A DNA stretch of 64,000 nucleotides. Source: Gelatoporia subvermispora B (taxonomy: Eukaryota; Basidiomycota; Agaricomycetes; Polyporales; Gelatoporiaceae). This document shows, one piece after another, positions 33,247 through 44,823 of this stretch. The notes beneath the pieces are model-generated. The model did not search any database, was not told the DNA's origin, and was given only the letters and a program-made list of their open reading frames with translations. The stretch lies in NCBI GenBank assembly GCA_000320605.2, contig KB445802.1, positions 186,001 through 250,000 on the forward strand, written 5' to 3'. The position numbers and the translations under genes were made by a program. Numbering within the stretch: the stretch's first letter is position 1; the number at the start of each line of letters is the position of its first letter.

Positions 33247-33774
33247 CAGACACAGTAATTTCATTACGGCCGACCTGTCGGACGTTTCGACCATTCCTCA
33301 GTGCTCACACTGTCTCGACAGAGCGTCGTGACACCGGCAGTACAGCAGGTAGCGAGACGAGAGGCACAGACCACTGCATCGGCGAAGCTGGCCCGGGTGC
33401 CAAGACGGACGGTTGCGCGGGAAAAGCCTAATCCGCCCGGCCTAAGCAAGTTGATGTGTTCATTTTGATATAACACCTGCAATGCCGATGTCATTTTGAC
33501 AATGGTCAACAGGCCGGTGTATTCACCCCGCGCCTTTGCTCCGTACCTGCGGAGACCAGCGGGCAGCGCTACCCGCCGGTATCTCATATGCCCAATCAAG
33601 GACGGAGGTAAATCCGGAGATTGTCGCGGCCTTGCAGACGCCGGTAAGACGCCGACCCGACCGGAGTTTTCGTGTCAACGCAATACATGCTGTGTTAGAC
33701 GATGTGCGCTCAGGAACATCATCAATTTCATATAGATATCATGTGACAGACAATACAGGATGAGGCGAACGAGA
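33247..33774. other. Short intergenic region
   Basis: About 530 bp upstream of secreted paralogue B and downstream of the 386-residue helical protein gene. Short plus-strand frames at 33496-33763 have no motif. Confidence 0.4.
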
Positions 33775-35040
33775 TCAGAGGATGCAGCGCGAGATGCCGC
33801 CATCGGGACCTCGCACCAAGGTCGAAAGAACCTTTCCAGACAATGCGCGATCCCATCGATGACAAGCAGGCTTTAGGTCCAGCGGCGCAGTACAAGCATT
33901 CGAAGCCATGGTCCAGTCGATGACGTTGCAGATTTCCTGTAAGTTTGTGAGCAGCTTCGCCTTTGTTCATCACATAGGTCACGTACAATAAGCCAACGTC
34001 TCGCCATTTCCTCGGTACCGAAGGGGTCACCATGGTTGGCAGCGTCGACCAGTGTTGCACGGCAATGAAAAAGTAACCTTTGCGGTATGATGTCGTTGAC
34101 GGGCTGGGATGCACGGAGCAGCAGTAGGTAGAGCGCGCGGCAGTGCATCACCGACTTGGTATTCTTGAGTAGCATCGCGAGAAGACGGACCATGCTTTCC
34201 TGTGGGAGCATACCAAGAGCGAAGAGGTCGCCAACCAGGACAGACTGGTTCAGTAGTTGGGTCCTAGTTTGCTCTAGGAATGGGTCGAGGTCTTCGAGGC
34301 CTGTCCCTTGCGGGAAGCGTCCGAGGTCAGTCTAGAAGGTGATCAACGTCACTGCTACCGGAGGGATCATAAATGTTCAAGCCTACCTTGTCCCAAGACA
34401 TGTTGAACACCTTCCTAGCATGAGCGTCCAGCTCGTATCGGAATTTCTCTGCGCACTTAGGAACAGTGCCCAGCAATTCCGTTGCAACATCGTGCGCGAG
34501 GATTGCAATCGAACGCGAGTACCCAAGGTGCGCAGTCCCCGCCAGGAATAACGCTCGCGCCCACATCGTGACAGATAGTGTACGGTCGTCCAAATCGGTA
34601 CGCTTCACGATACTCGCCACGATACTTCGGGCCTCCACGCGAATTTCCAGTGGATGGCATGTGGTCGTCGATATGCTCTGCATGCGGTGGAAATAAAGCT
34701 GGAGCTGCGAATCAAGCGGTACCAACGGGACGTTCGGAAGCTTCTCCTTTGCCAACTCGATCCGCGTTTGTGTTGGCGCGTAATTCGGCATGGAGGGGCG
34801 TCGTTGCTTGAGAACAGGGCCACCGAGGACGAGGCTCGGAGGGAGGTATACGACGGTATCGGGATCGTGGCTCATACGGCTGAACATCACCAGTTCGTTG
34901 TAAACCACAGCCCAGAAGTAAGAGTGCTGCGCCGCGTTCATCTCGATCTCCTTGAACTGTTGCGGGGTGAGCCATGGATGAACGCTGTCCGGCGACAGAG
35001 ACGGAGTGGAAGCGCCAGAAGAAAAGACGGTGCTAGACAT
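33775..35040 (-). CDS. Hypothetical helical protein, possibly MIF4G/HEAT-like
   Basis: Exons 35040-34387, 34331-33987 and 33936-33775 give 386 residues with clean GTAGGC/CTAG and GTACGT/ACAG borders. The protein has a Ser-rich start (MSSTVFSSGAS), then PPSLVLGGPV. A long helix-rich region follows: LALYFHRMQ-like repeats, SIVASIVKRTDLDDRTLSV, SIAILAHDVATELLG, VGDLFALGMLPQESMVRLLA and CRALYLLLLRASQPVND. The VGDLFxxGMLPQE...LL pattern recalls the 'GELYKxxMLP' helix pair of MIF4G domains, which are built of HEAT-like repeats in translation factors. This resemblance is weak and by eye only. There is no signal peptide or membrane segment. I would treat the function as unknown. Confidence 0.7.
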
Positions 35041-35727
35041 GAGGAGATGCGGCAAGAAGGAAAGATCGACTGGAAGTGGCCACAGGGTACATCACAATGC
35101 TTTGAGGCTTATTTATGCTCACAAAGTTAGCATACGTTGTGGCCGCAGGTCATTGTGTCGATGTACTCTTCTCAGGCTCGAGGCCGCTGCGCACACACAA
35201 TGCAACGAGTGGGATACGTCTGTCGCTCTTCTTCTGCCTCGTTGCGCCTGGAATACGGACATTTGACAAGCCTTTCGGCGAATATACCGACACAAAAGCT
35301 AGCAGTTGACACCATGATCCAGGTTTTGAGCCGAAGGGAGAAGCTTCGAGCACCAGGCGGGATCAGACATCAGTGCCAGTCAGTCAGATGTGCATCGCGA
35401 CAAACGACCGTGACGACCATTAATTGTGCAAGCTCGAGGCAGCCATGCCAGAATGATGTGGTCACAAAGAAAGTAAGACCATTCTGCTCAAATTATTTCT
35501 GCTCAAAAACGGTAGGCGAGCCCAACAAACGACTTATCCGGTCATTTCATAAATCACTAATTAAAGTTTCCTGACCCAGCCCAGGCTGCCCCAGGGCGGT
35601 CTTCTTACATGGAGGCATAAACATCCGCAGGGCATCGTGAGCAGACATCTCTAGATGTTGCACGTCGTTCTAGCGATACCAACAGTAGATGTATCCGACA
35701 ATAGCGATATAACGTCATAAATGCGCA
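35041..35727. other. Intergenic region, no gene recognised
   Basis: About 690 bp with only short, motif-free frames. It holds the promoter of the 386-residue protein gene and the 3' end of the TMEM242-like gene. Confidence 0.4.
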
Positions 35728-36611
35728 CTACGCATGACCACGCTTCGCTCGCTCCGCATGCGCCTCTGCCTCGAGCTCACGCATCGCTGCTTCTGCCCAG
35801 CCAGAAAACCCGCCTTTCTCCCATGCGTCTGAAAGTCTTTGCTGTGCATCCGGCCAGGACCATTCTAGCGCATCATCGTGGGCCTCTATGTGAGGTGCCA
35901 TGCCTACAGCTAACACAGTCGTACCCTCTACACCGGTTGGCCCATCCGCGACCTCGGGACGACGATGTATCCGGGAGGAAAGGATGGACATTTTGGCAGC
36001 CATGAAGAAGCGCATGCGTTCTGCGAACTCTTGCGTCTGCGGAGCGCTGCTGAGCAGCGTTCCGTGGCGCATGAAGGTCATGCACGTACCGTGTTCACGC
36101 CGAGGGCCGTCCGTACACCCCACACAATGGTCCCTGCGCCCGCACTGACCAACAGCGTCGCGACCCCAAATGCTTTCGCACAATACACCGCACCATTGAA
36201 GTTATCAACCGGAGATGTCGACTTCGATTGCGAAGAGATGGGTGGTGGTGGGAATGATGACGAAGAGGAGCTTGGTGATGCACTTGGTGAGCCAATCGTC
36301 TGTGTGTTCAGTCTGCGCGGCGGTGGCGGAGCTTTCGCAAGTTCACGCCCGAGAGCGGAGGCCCGATGCCGCCGGAAGAGCACCACAGGAGCGACCAGCG
36401 CTGCTGTTGTTAACGCCAACTATATGCACAGCATTCAAGGAATCAGATAGAGCAAGTAACTGGGAGAAACTCACCAACGAAACAGGTAGCCAAGGTGGAA
36501 GTGATCTTGCATCCGTCCGCCTGCTTCGAAACAGTGCAGAGAACCAGGGACTTCGTTAGATGAGCGAGCCCGAGCATGATAACTTTGGAAATACCTCGAA
36601 GTATTCGACAT
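35728..36611 (-). CDS. TMEM242-like mitochondrial membrane protein
   Basis: Exons 36611-36595, 36520-36475, 36419-36090 and 36036-35728 join in frame, beginning MSNTSRRTDARSLPPWLPVS. Two membrane segments are visible: LLALTTAALVAPVVLF near the start and AKAFGVATLLVSAGAGTIVW in the middle. The second is followed by GVRTALGVNTTQEFAERMRFF, which matches the conserved ALGVxxxxEFxxRM end of TMEM242 (DUF1358). In animals that protein helps assemble mitochondrial complex I and the ATP synthase c-ring. A Ser/Pro-rich loop joins the two helices. In the last exon about 69 nt starting GTGTAG and ending CTAG keep the frame, so an intron there is possible. The first exon is only 17 nt. I rate the family call as good but not certain. 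Confidence 0.75.
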
Positions 36612-37072
36612 GCTTAGATTTAATGTCGTGCAGGGCTTGACGCAGTTGGACCAGACCGGACACCGCCTAAGCAAAGTGTACGCACGTCTTGAATTTGGGG
36701 AGTTTGGAGAGTACTTACAAGGACATAAATATTAGTTAGCTGACATGTGACTTAAACTCTTCAATCACGTGATACGCCTCAGGCCGAGCACTTCCTTCTC
36801 TGATCCTTTCCCTGGGGAGGCACTGGCTCGTTGCTCAATGCTCCAATCAGTCAGCACAAAATGCACAAAAGACGTGTGCAACCGCGTACTTACTAATAAA
36901 GCTTGCTTCTGCGGAAGGCCGACGCTGAACAGGGACAGGCATTAGCGCCCGATGCAAAGCGCTGCATGGGCTGTGGGCACGTGATCGACATTTCGCAAAT
37001 TTCCGAATCCGGGCAGGACATCGTGCACGGCAGCCAGGACACGACGCCTAACGATATCCTCAAGAATTCCCC
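36612..37072. other. Divergent promoter region
   Basis: About 460 bp between the TMEM242-like gene and eL14, which are transcribed away from each other. It must hold both promoters. No clear TATA box is seen, as is usual for housekeeping genes. A CACGTG-type core lies at about 36,772. Confidence 0.45.
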
Positions 37073-37883
37073 ATGCCGGTGAGCTCTCTGTCATCTCTGG
37101 CCGACTCCTGGACCCATGCATGCTCCTGCTGTCGAAAACCGCGTCAAAAACGAAGGACTTCAGGCTGGATGGCATCCGCCAAGGTCGGATGCACTCCGTC
37201 AGGCTCAGATGAAGGACACTCTAGCTGGCTGGTGTATAGGACCTCTGTACTGGCCGTATTGTGCAAGGCCAAAGAAAATGCGGCTTTGAGTCCATAATGG
37301 GTCCAGGAGAAGGCCATATAATGTCATGAAGTCGTACTAAACCAGATCTTCTGCAGGCCGTAGAGTCCAACTTCAAGCGCTTCGTCGAGGTCGGCCGAGG
37401 TATGATCTGCGAATGTTGGGTCGAAATTGACAGAGTTGAAGAACTTATTGTATAGTGGTCCTCCTCAACGCTGGTCCGTACGAGGGCCGCATCGCAGTGA
37501 TTGCGGAGATCATCGACCACAACCGGGTATGTCCCACCACCCCCTGTTCGAAAAACTTGTGCTGAGGTAGTCCTTGCGTACGCTAGGCGATCATTGACGG
37601 CCCCACAACCGGTGTTCCCCGCCAGTCCTTCCGTTACCGCCACCTCTCCCTTACCCCCTTCGTCCTGGCCAAGCTCCCCCGCGCCGCACGCAGTGGTGCC
37701 ATCCGCAAGCAGCTCGAGAAGGAGGGCACCGTCGCGAAGTGGGAGGCGTCCAGCTGGGCGCAGAAGCGCGCAGCCATTGCGAAGCGCCGCTCGCTCAACG
37801 ACTTCGCGCGCTTCCAGGTCATGCTCGCCAAGAAGCAGCGCCGTGACCAGGTCCGCAAGGCCGTTGCCAAGACCTCCGCATGA
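37073..37883 (+). CDS. RPL14: Large-subunit ribosomal protein eL14
   Basis: Coding exons 37357-37399, 37456-37526 and 37587-37883 are secure. They code for the eL14 landmarks VESNFKRFVEVGR, VVLLNAGPYEGRIAVIAEII, DHNRAIIDGPTTGVPRQSF, YRHLTLTPFVLAKLPRAA and the basic tail FARFQVMLAKKQRRDQVRKA. The first exon is inferred as ATGCCG at 37073-37078, followed by a GTGAGC donor and a 278-bp intron. It fits the phase, and start-codon-proximal introns are common in fungal ribosomal protein genes. With it the protein has 138 residues, the usual size. No ATG in frame lies closer to the second exon. eL14 is part of the 60S subunit in the cytoplasm. Confidence 0.95.
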
Positions 37884-38266
37884 AGGTCATTGGCTTGGTG
37901 TGGTGTATGAAGTAGATGTGGCTCAGGATGAGGGCGAATGCCCGATGGCTAGTGGCTGGGCGGGGATAAAAGGCGGGGCGTGAGGCTGCGTTCCGCCGCG
38001 CCGTCGTATTATACTCTTTGCATTGTTTTCTATGCACCTCATGAACATGACATGCGGTATGCGGGACACCGCTGTGGTGTTTTTTCATACTCCCAGGTTC
38101 ACCTGCAGATGTGTCCGTGTACTTGACTTGACCATCCTAGCGGTGAATTGCTACGACAAGCACGCAGTATTTTGATCCGCTCGTCCCTGTCGCCCACAAT
38201 GCATCAGACGATCACTTGAAAAATAAGCCGATCATAGATTATACATATCCAACGAGTATTTTAACA
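37884..38266. other. Short intergenic region
   Basis: About 380 bp between the convergent eL14 and Crinkler-like genes, likely two 3' untranslated regions. Nothing else is seen. Confidence 0.4.
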
Positions 38267-41200
38267 TTAGATGAGTCCAACTTTCAACGCCGAAGTATCA
38301 AACCTCTTCCGGTGTAACGGGTTCTCCAGAGTTACTGGATCCATTGACCTACTTTCCTCCTCCGCCCCATACGCATCCTTCCGTTTGTGAATCTCGCTCC
38401 AGGATATGTAAGACGCACTCAGAAGCTCTACCCACGATTGCCACTGCTCTGGGCGTACTGGCCCCAAAATCTCCGGACGAAGTCCCGAGCACCAGATATC
38501 GTACGCTAAGAACGCCCTACCGGACGGCGTCTTGCGGCTTTTCCTCTTCTTCTGTGACCCAGAGGCTTCAGGCTGAGTAGTCGACTGAGAACGCTGAGCT
38601 GAAGCGCCGCTTCTGCCTTGCTTGTGGGGCAATTCGTCTTGTTCCTCATCACAATCAGAACCGGATTGGGCGCAGTTGTCCTTGTCCTGGATATGGGTGC
38701 TCGACGTAGCCTGGGTAGCAACGTCACCCTTGGCAAGCTTCCGCGTCTTGCGAGAGGTATTAGTTGGGGCATCGGGAGCGACGTCGTGCGCTAGCTCTGT
38801 TCCTGCCCTGGCACTCGATCGCGTTTGACGACCGACTTGACGGACCGCCCCGCGTGCACGACCGCGACCGCGACCACGACCACGACCGCGACCACGTCCT
38901 CGCGATGTATTTACAACGGGCTCAGCGAGAGTGTCCTCTGTTGGCACCTCTGCATCTATCGCCTGCACATCTGTATCTCCAGTCGATGCTTCGCGAGTCA
39001 CAGATGCAGTGTCGTCGAGCTTGCGCAATTTTCGGGGAGTGTCCACGGGCGGGTAGGGATCATACGCCTTGCGCTTCGTCCCACGCTGTTTCTGGGCATC
39101 TGATACCCTGGAGTCGTCATCGAAAGGACCATAGCTTGTGTAGACGTCATCCGCTCCCAGGGAGAAAACGATGCGAATGATGGGTGGCACATCTTTGGGA
39201 TCACAGTCGGGGGCGAAGATATGCAGACTGAACGGATCTATGATGTCGAACAGTTGAACATCAATACAGTTAAAGCCTTTGATCAATTTCCACTGGACAA
39301 CGATGCAGCCCATCCGTTGGTGTATAAGTTTGTCGCCAAAGAGCACAGGAAGGATCGCGTCGATTGAAGTCTGCCCCCTGCAGCAGATCCCGGCCGCACA
39401 GCGAAGGAAACATGAATGCAGGTACTTCCGGTTTACCATGTCCTGACTCCGGAATTGAATGAAGTGGTTGAAGAACACCTTGGCGTCCTTGAAGGCCTCG
39501 GCAAGCGTCTGCTCGCTCTGTGAAGGATTGGCGCTCTCGTCTGTATCTTTACCCAAAACAACGGTTGCCTTAGCGTTGGCCCAACCTTTGTCGGGGAAAA
39601 GGGCTTCTAGGAAGTCCAATACAGGGACGACGGGCAGATGAGTCCGACGATTGGACGGTTGGCCGCGCACATCTGGGATTTCCTGATCCGGGGCGTCCAC
39701 GTCCGGATGTGTAGCGTCGACCTGCGCAGAACCTGATGCATCGGCGGGAGCCTGGTCCCCTGAATCGGCTTTAGAACTGCAGCGTGCCGCGTCGGGATTT
39801 TGTGAAGGTTCATGGACAGCTCCTTCCTGGAGCGTTGGATCCGGCTCGTCCGCATGAGACGAGGTTGCACGCGCCCGAGAAGAGGATGGCATAGAAAGAT
39901 CGGTAGGGTCTGGATTCGCCGGTCCGGCTGCTTGACCTGCGGCTTCCTCAAGTTTGTTTGCTGCGGCATCGTAAGCCGACAGCAGCAGAAGCTCTCCAAT
40001 CATCTCGCCACGGTCCCCCGTGTTGAAGATCGGCCCTTGAAGGTGTTTTGCCAATACAACCGCAGCGTCCATGCTCTGCATCACCTCCTTTGCCGCCTCA
40101 GCGACGATAGGTTCTGAGCCTGGAATGGTCACTAGCCCGTGTTTGGGGTCATGTGAGGTCAAGCACAATCTCATGTGCTTCTCCACCTGGAGTACTGCTT
40201 CCATCCGCCCCTCAGCAACGGGCGTGAACTGTAAAGCCAGTCGAACGGAGAGGCAGGCGAGTTTCTGACTATCATCGAGTGGATGGCGACTAGGCCAGGA
40301 TCCACAGATTAGCTTCTCGATGGCGAACTGCACGATGTGAGCTTTGACTTCATCATCACCATTCTCGTAGTGCGCGCTGAATCTGATGGCCGAGGTCAAT
40401 TTTACAGAAACACAGTGGCAATTCGCAGATCGTGCTCACAGAGGGCGCCCCAGCTTCACGAGCCTGCTGATCTTTGAGACCTCCTCGATAGGTGGATTCT
40501 CGCCCTCGTGGCAGACGACGGCCATGTGATCGAACCCGAAGTCCGTATAAGGCGGTATGAGATGGTATATACCTCTGTATAACCGGTTTGACCACTCGTT
40601 TCGATGATCTGGATTGAACTGATAGATGGACCCAGTGGTGGACAAGAAGATGGAGAACAGTGGCTGATGCTGGAGAGTTCGCAGGCAGTGCCGGAGTTCT
40701 CCGAATTTATTCCAAGTAATCTGCTCACCAGGGCTTTCTTCTTCAGAGTCGGATGGCGTCAGAACGTGGGCCTCGTCAAAGGATAGGTACACGAGCGGTT
40801 CATATTTGCGAATAGGGCTCCCTTTAACCGACAGTATCCTGCACAAGTTCTCCAGTGCGGTCAATGTGGGTCTGAGTTCCTCAGCTGCAAGAAATGTCAG
40901 TGTCGCATTCAGATGACGAATCTGCTGCCTACGTTTCAAACCTCTCCTGTCTACATTCGGGATGTCCCGTATATACCCATCCACAACTGATTCAAGTTCA
41001 GTAGCTATATCTAGTCAGCATTTTCCTCTTCCAGTGGTTTGCGAAATGCGGACATACGGGGGTGGGACAAGGCTTCCGTGCCCTTATCATCGACGGATAT
41101 CATTCCTAGAGTTTACTATGGTCAATGTCACTTGCTCTACTTGGGCGATAACAGCATTCATACTAGCGCTCTGCTCAATTTCCCGTGCTTTGTGATCTGC

Positions 41201-42311
41201 TTGATACTATGACAATCATGTCATTAGTGACGTGGGCACAGAGCACAGGGACGGGGGCACAGACCTTCTTGGCATTTGCAATGACTCTCTTATAGAGGGC
41301 AGTGCGGTTCTTTCCTGCCTGCCTAACCCCCTGTCCCTCTTGCATCCAATCACGAAACTCGATACAGTTCTTCAAATAGTGGCTGTCTCTGCTAAGACCG
41401 CCTTCTCCTTTATCAATCATTCGCCAAATCTCCTTGAACAATGCCGTAAGGAAGCACATGTAGGCACGAAATAGGGACGAGGCGTCGTTACCCTGGGCTG
41501 TGAAAAACTCTCGAACCTCCGCATCTGCGGGTGGAAAGCCTTACGCCAGTTCAGCGTCGTCCATGACCTAAAGGAGGCATGCGACCCACCTGTCTCGCGG
41601 TCAGGCCGGAGGCATATCGGAATCACGAACCGGACTTTGGACAATTCATCGACTGTTCGCGATTTACCCGTCCCTGTCGAATTGGAAAAGGCGGCATAGG
41701 GAGCATATAGTCTCGATTCCCGGTCGCCAATCAGAGGGTTCTTTCGACTGCTCTCGTTGAGATAATGCATGATGTAGTCGATGAAGTGATCGACCGTATT
41801 GCCAACGTATGTTGTATGCCACGCTTCGAGTATCGCTGTAAATATAATGGTTTAGAATGCCAAGTCGCTCAAGGACGGCGTGATGTGCTTACCAGCGTAG
41901 GCACTGGGCTTCGATACCAGGAAATCATCATCAGGGGAGGGCAAAGGCACATGGAATAACGCTTCCTTGGTATTAGATCTCGATCAACCAGAGAGATTTG
42001 AGGGGTAACTCACGGAATCTACGAATGCTCGTGAAATCTCTTTTTTCCAAGTATTTCCATACAACATGGTCGGAGTCTTCAAGTATCTCGCGGCATGCCG
42101 CTGGCTTGGTGTACTTTTCTCTGATAGGCCATTTCTTCTCTTTATATAAGTCAGAGCAGTCGCTTAGTATTGAACGCAACACTTTAGCAGCTTTCCCGAC
42201 GTTTCTAGGCGGGGGTAATATTGTATCTGAGGTATATTCCATAAGCTCTTCGTCTAGGCTTGCATGCTCGTGGTCGGCAAGGTCTGTTCCCTTGCTGTCG
42301 GGAGTTTTCAT
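38267..42311 (-). CDS. Crinkler-like P-loop NTPase with PD-(D/E)XK-type nuclease domain
   Basis: The exons are 42311-42014, 41961-41893, 41835-41590, 41539-41265, about 41206-41164 (its 3' junction is uncertain), 41004-40440 and 40382-38267, giving about 1,203 residues. The N-terminal NTPase has Walker A (FSNSTGTGKSR, coded near 41,657-41,690) and Walker B with DEAH (YLSFDEAHVL, near 40,760-40,790), then FSIFLSTTGSIYQF. The C-terminal part has a nuclease-like core: FLRCAAGICC, then SIDAILPVLFGDK followed by CIVVQWK (D...Q-x-K), near 39,290-39,400. This NTPase plus restriction-like fold order matches the Crinkler (CRN/CR effector) class described in oomycetes, fungi and other eukaryotes. A Ser/Asp-rich linker precedes the nuclease part. 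An Arg-Gly repeat (nine RG/RA pairs, near 38,850-38,905) and lysine-rich, likely nuclear-targeting stretches follow it. Two introns end in AAG. There is no signal peptide. Function and activity are inference. Confidence 0.75.
38847..38905 (-). repeat. Arg-Gly coding microsatellite in the Crinkler-like gene
   Basis: A run of near-identical 6-bp units (on the plus strand: cgaccg/cgacca repeats) codes on the minus strand for alternating Arg and Gly. Such tracts bind RNA or nucleic acid in many proteins, and the repeat can change length by slippage. Confidence 0.8.
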
Positions 42312-43936
42312 GCCCAGTACAAGTAATTAGAAAGGCGATTGAATAGAATGAGCTATGAGGGGGCGGGCAAACCTGAGTCTGATCTGTCGTAAGGAGGCCA
42401 TGGTTGCTGTTCTTAAATCATGAGCATGAAGCGCCTAATTATGGCCGCATGAACGTCCACGATCGCTTGCGTCGTCACGTGAGCATCATGATTCGCGGGA
42501 TGACAGCGGCCACTCGTCTCATCCCCTTTTGTTCATGCGCCACTTATGGAAAGATGACCTAGGTGGCCATAAGCGAACCAAAGAACTGGAGAGTGATGTC
42601 TGCTTCCATGTGAAGACAAAGCGGTGCTGTTCACTCCGTCGTCTGCGAACTTGACGGTCGTCACAGCGAACAAAAGCCTCGTGGCGCTGGGCTGGATGCA
42701 CGGCAAGTTGCTCTCTACTGTTGTTATCACAGCCATGGGCCACAGACAACATATGAACCCACGCAATTGTTATGGGCCACAGAAATTCAATCTCGCTGAA
42801 GATCATCGACGTCGGATCCAGCGGACCGCGGTAGTTAATCTACAAGGCAGCTTCCTGTTATTGGCTTCAGCCTCGAACACAAAGAGTCCCAGTGCATGTG
42901 CATGAACAGTATGACAACGCTATGTATTGGAAGTGCTCGCACTGTGGGCATCGATGTGTATAGCAGGAGGGTGCATAGTGATTTCATCATGAGAATTAAG
43001 CGAACGGGAACGTTGTGAATTTACGTCGATTGAACAGAATGATGCTTCCGACGTTATCTACCGCAGCGACTGAAGTCTTCGACCAAGTGCAACAGGGAAA
43101 TTAGTACGATCGATCATTATACATTAGTGCAGTACATGCGCTGTGATGGACTCGTCCGGGTCTGTCCTGGACGGACACAGGCTGCGCAAGACTCCACCAC
43201 GAGCGATCTGAGTACATTATTACTTTTGAGCACTATTGAGCCCTTTGTGAGTACATTATAAACAATCCAGGACATTTGAATATTTTCCGCATGACATCCG
43301 CGTGAGCATGTCGACACGTCAATTCCTCCAATACGATCTACGTGTCATCACAATTGACCACCGTACGCGGGGCCAACGAACCACTTGATCTACGGAATTG
43401 ACTGCTCATTTTGGCAAGTTAACTATAGTCTCGAGCGAAGTGGCCTGCCCAAGCTAAACATAATAAACGGAGGATGGATGTCGAGCCATGTTCATCATAC
43501 CCAAGACTCACCTTAACAAAGTGCACCGTCGCTCTGCGACCTGAGCAGACTTCAAGGATGTGAGCGAATGCCAGCATCCTCAAGTGCCAATCGAGGTCAA
43601 ATGTAGTGGTAATAATTCTACTCTTGCCACGAACAAGGTGGCCGGTACTAAGAATCTATGCAGGACGCGGAGATATTATGATAAAGCCGACTGATCTGAG
43701 TCTAGATATACGACGCCAATATCCTATCAGACCGGGGTTGCTTTCGCATCTAATCGAATGACCCATATGGTAGAGTCATGTTCGAAGTCGTGTGAGTAGG
43801 GACGACCGCACGACATTTCTGGGACTAGAAATGACAGTGGTGAATTCGTGCGTAGGGGGTCGCCGTCTAGATATCTCCGTCACATTTATTTGGCTGATTC
43901 CGTTAGCAAAGCCTATAGCAAAGGCGCACTGGTATC
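42312..43936. other. Intergenic region, no gene recognised
   Basis: About 1.6 kb with short motif-free frames. A short direct repeat (tgagtacattat) occurs at about 43,209 and 43,248. No RNA gene or element end is evident. Confidence 0.4.
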
Positions 43937-44182
43937 CTACATACTTTTCGACGTCGCCACAGCTGCGACCGCATCTACTTTCTGCGCAAGCGCCTCCAGG
44001 TATTTCAACTTCAGCTGATGGTAGTCCTGCAGCTGACGCGCCTGCTCGTCTTTCAACTTGCGGAAACCCGTGTCCAACTCCTCGTGCCAAGGGTATAGTA
44101 CGGTCGTCTGAAAGATCAGCGCCGAGGTGGCAATTGCGAGGTTCACGTAAGGGAGGTAGTGGCGGATTACAGGATGAACCAT
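43937..44182 (-). CDS. Small predicted membrane protein with coiled coil
   Basis: An 81-codon frame from the ATG at 44182 (MVHPVIRHYLPYVNLAIAT). One hydrophobic segment (VNLAIATSALIFQTTVLYPW) is followed by an amphipathic charged helix (LDTGFRKLKDEQARQLQDYH and the following KLKYLEALAQKVDAV). The pattern of a short N-terminus, one helix in the membrane and a coiled coil fits small mitochondrial or ER membrane proteins of fungi, but I cannot name the family. In-frame sequence upstream is open and lacks another ATG, so an upstream exon is possible. Confidence 0.6.
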   Translation of the reverse strand: MVHPVIRHYLPYVNLAIATSALIFQTTVLYPWHEELDTGFRKLKDEQARQLQDYHQLKLKYLEALAQKVDAVAAVATSKSM

Positions 44183-44823
44183 CGTGAGGATTACGGGGGG
44201 CACGGAAATAAGGTAGAATGCAGGGACTGAGGAGAGTGGATGATAGGTGCTACGTGGACGATGCGGGAGTAACGACTCAACGGAGCTTCATGAAAGACTT
44301 CCGCTCGGCCTCGAGGACAGCCCCCAATGGACGGCCGAAGGCTCCCGAACGAACCACGTGCAGAACCACACTGGTTCGGTTCACAATACAAGCGCACAAT
44401 GATTCGGCACATGACAATCATGTTTTCACTTTTCTCATCGACGTCTACCGGAGTTCCAGCTTGAAGTGCAATCCAGCGCCTTTGACTTGAACAGCTGTAG
44501 GTTGAAAACCTGTCCACATACTGACCTAAATGTCTGTAATGCAAGACCGTGCGGAAGAGCGGCATAAACAAGAACAGGCTGCTGTATTGGCCACTACGAG
44601 AGCATACTAGAGAACATCGACTTCTGACAACGTTTACACAGCAACTCGAGTAGATAAATGCATAAGTTCAAGAATGAGAGGATCATGCGTATGCATCATG
44701 TTGTCCAAAGTCCGGGCAAACGCGATATTGAGGTAAGCGAGACAACGAGTGAGTAAACACATTGTAGGAATACATGGCGATACAGGTGCATAAATGATTC
44801 AGAGAACAAGAGCGTGGTGATGT
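44183..44823. other. Intergenic region, no gene recognised
   Basis: About 640 bp. It contains the upstream region of the small membrane protein gene and the 3' side of the coiled-coil gene. The 126-codon minus frame at 44191-44571 has no motif. Confidence 0.4.

Noticed and set aside
33775..35040. Naming the 386-residue protein as an eIF4G/MIF4G family member
   Set aside because: Only one helix-pair pattern resembles MIF4G. Without a profile search I keep it as unknown.
37501..37983. 160-codon plus-strand frame over eL14
   Set aside because: It is a shifted frame of the eL14 last exon; the conserved ribosomal protein occupies another frame.
38860..38895. Shared GACCGCGACCACGACC run with 63,657-63,680
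   Set aside because: Low-complexity 6-bp units arise easily. One is an Arg-Gly coding tract and the other is non-coding, so no relation is inferred.
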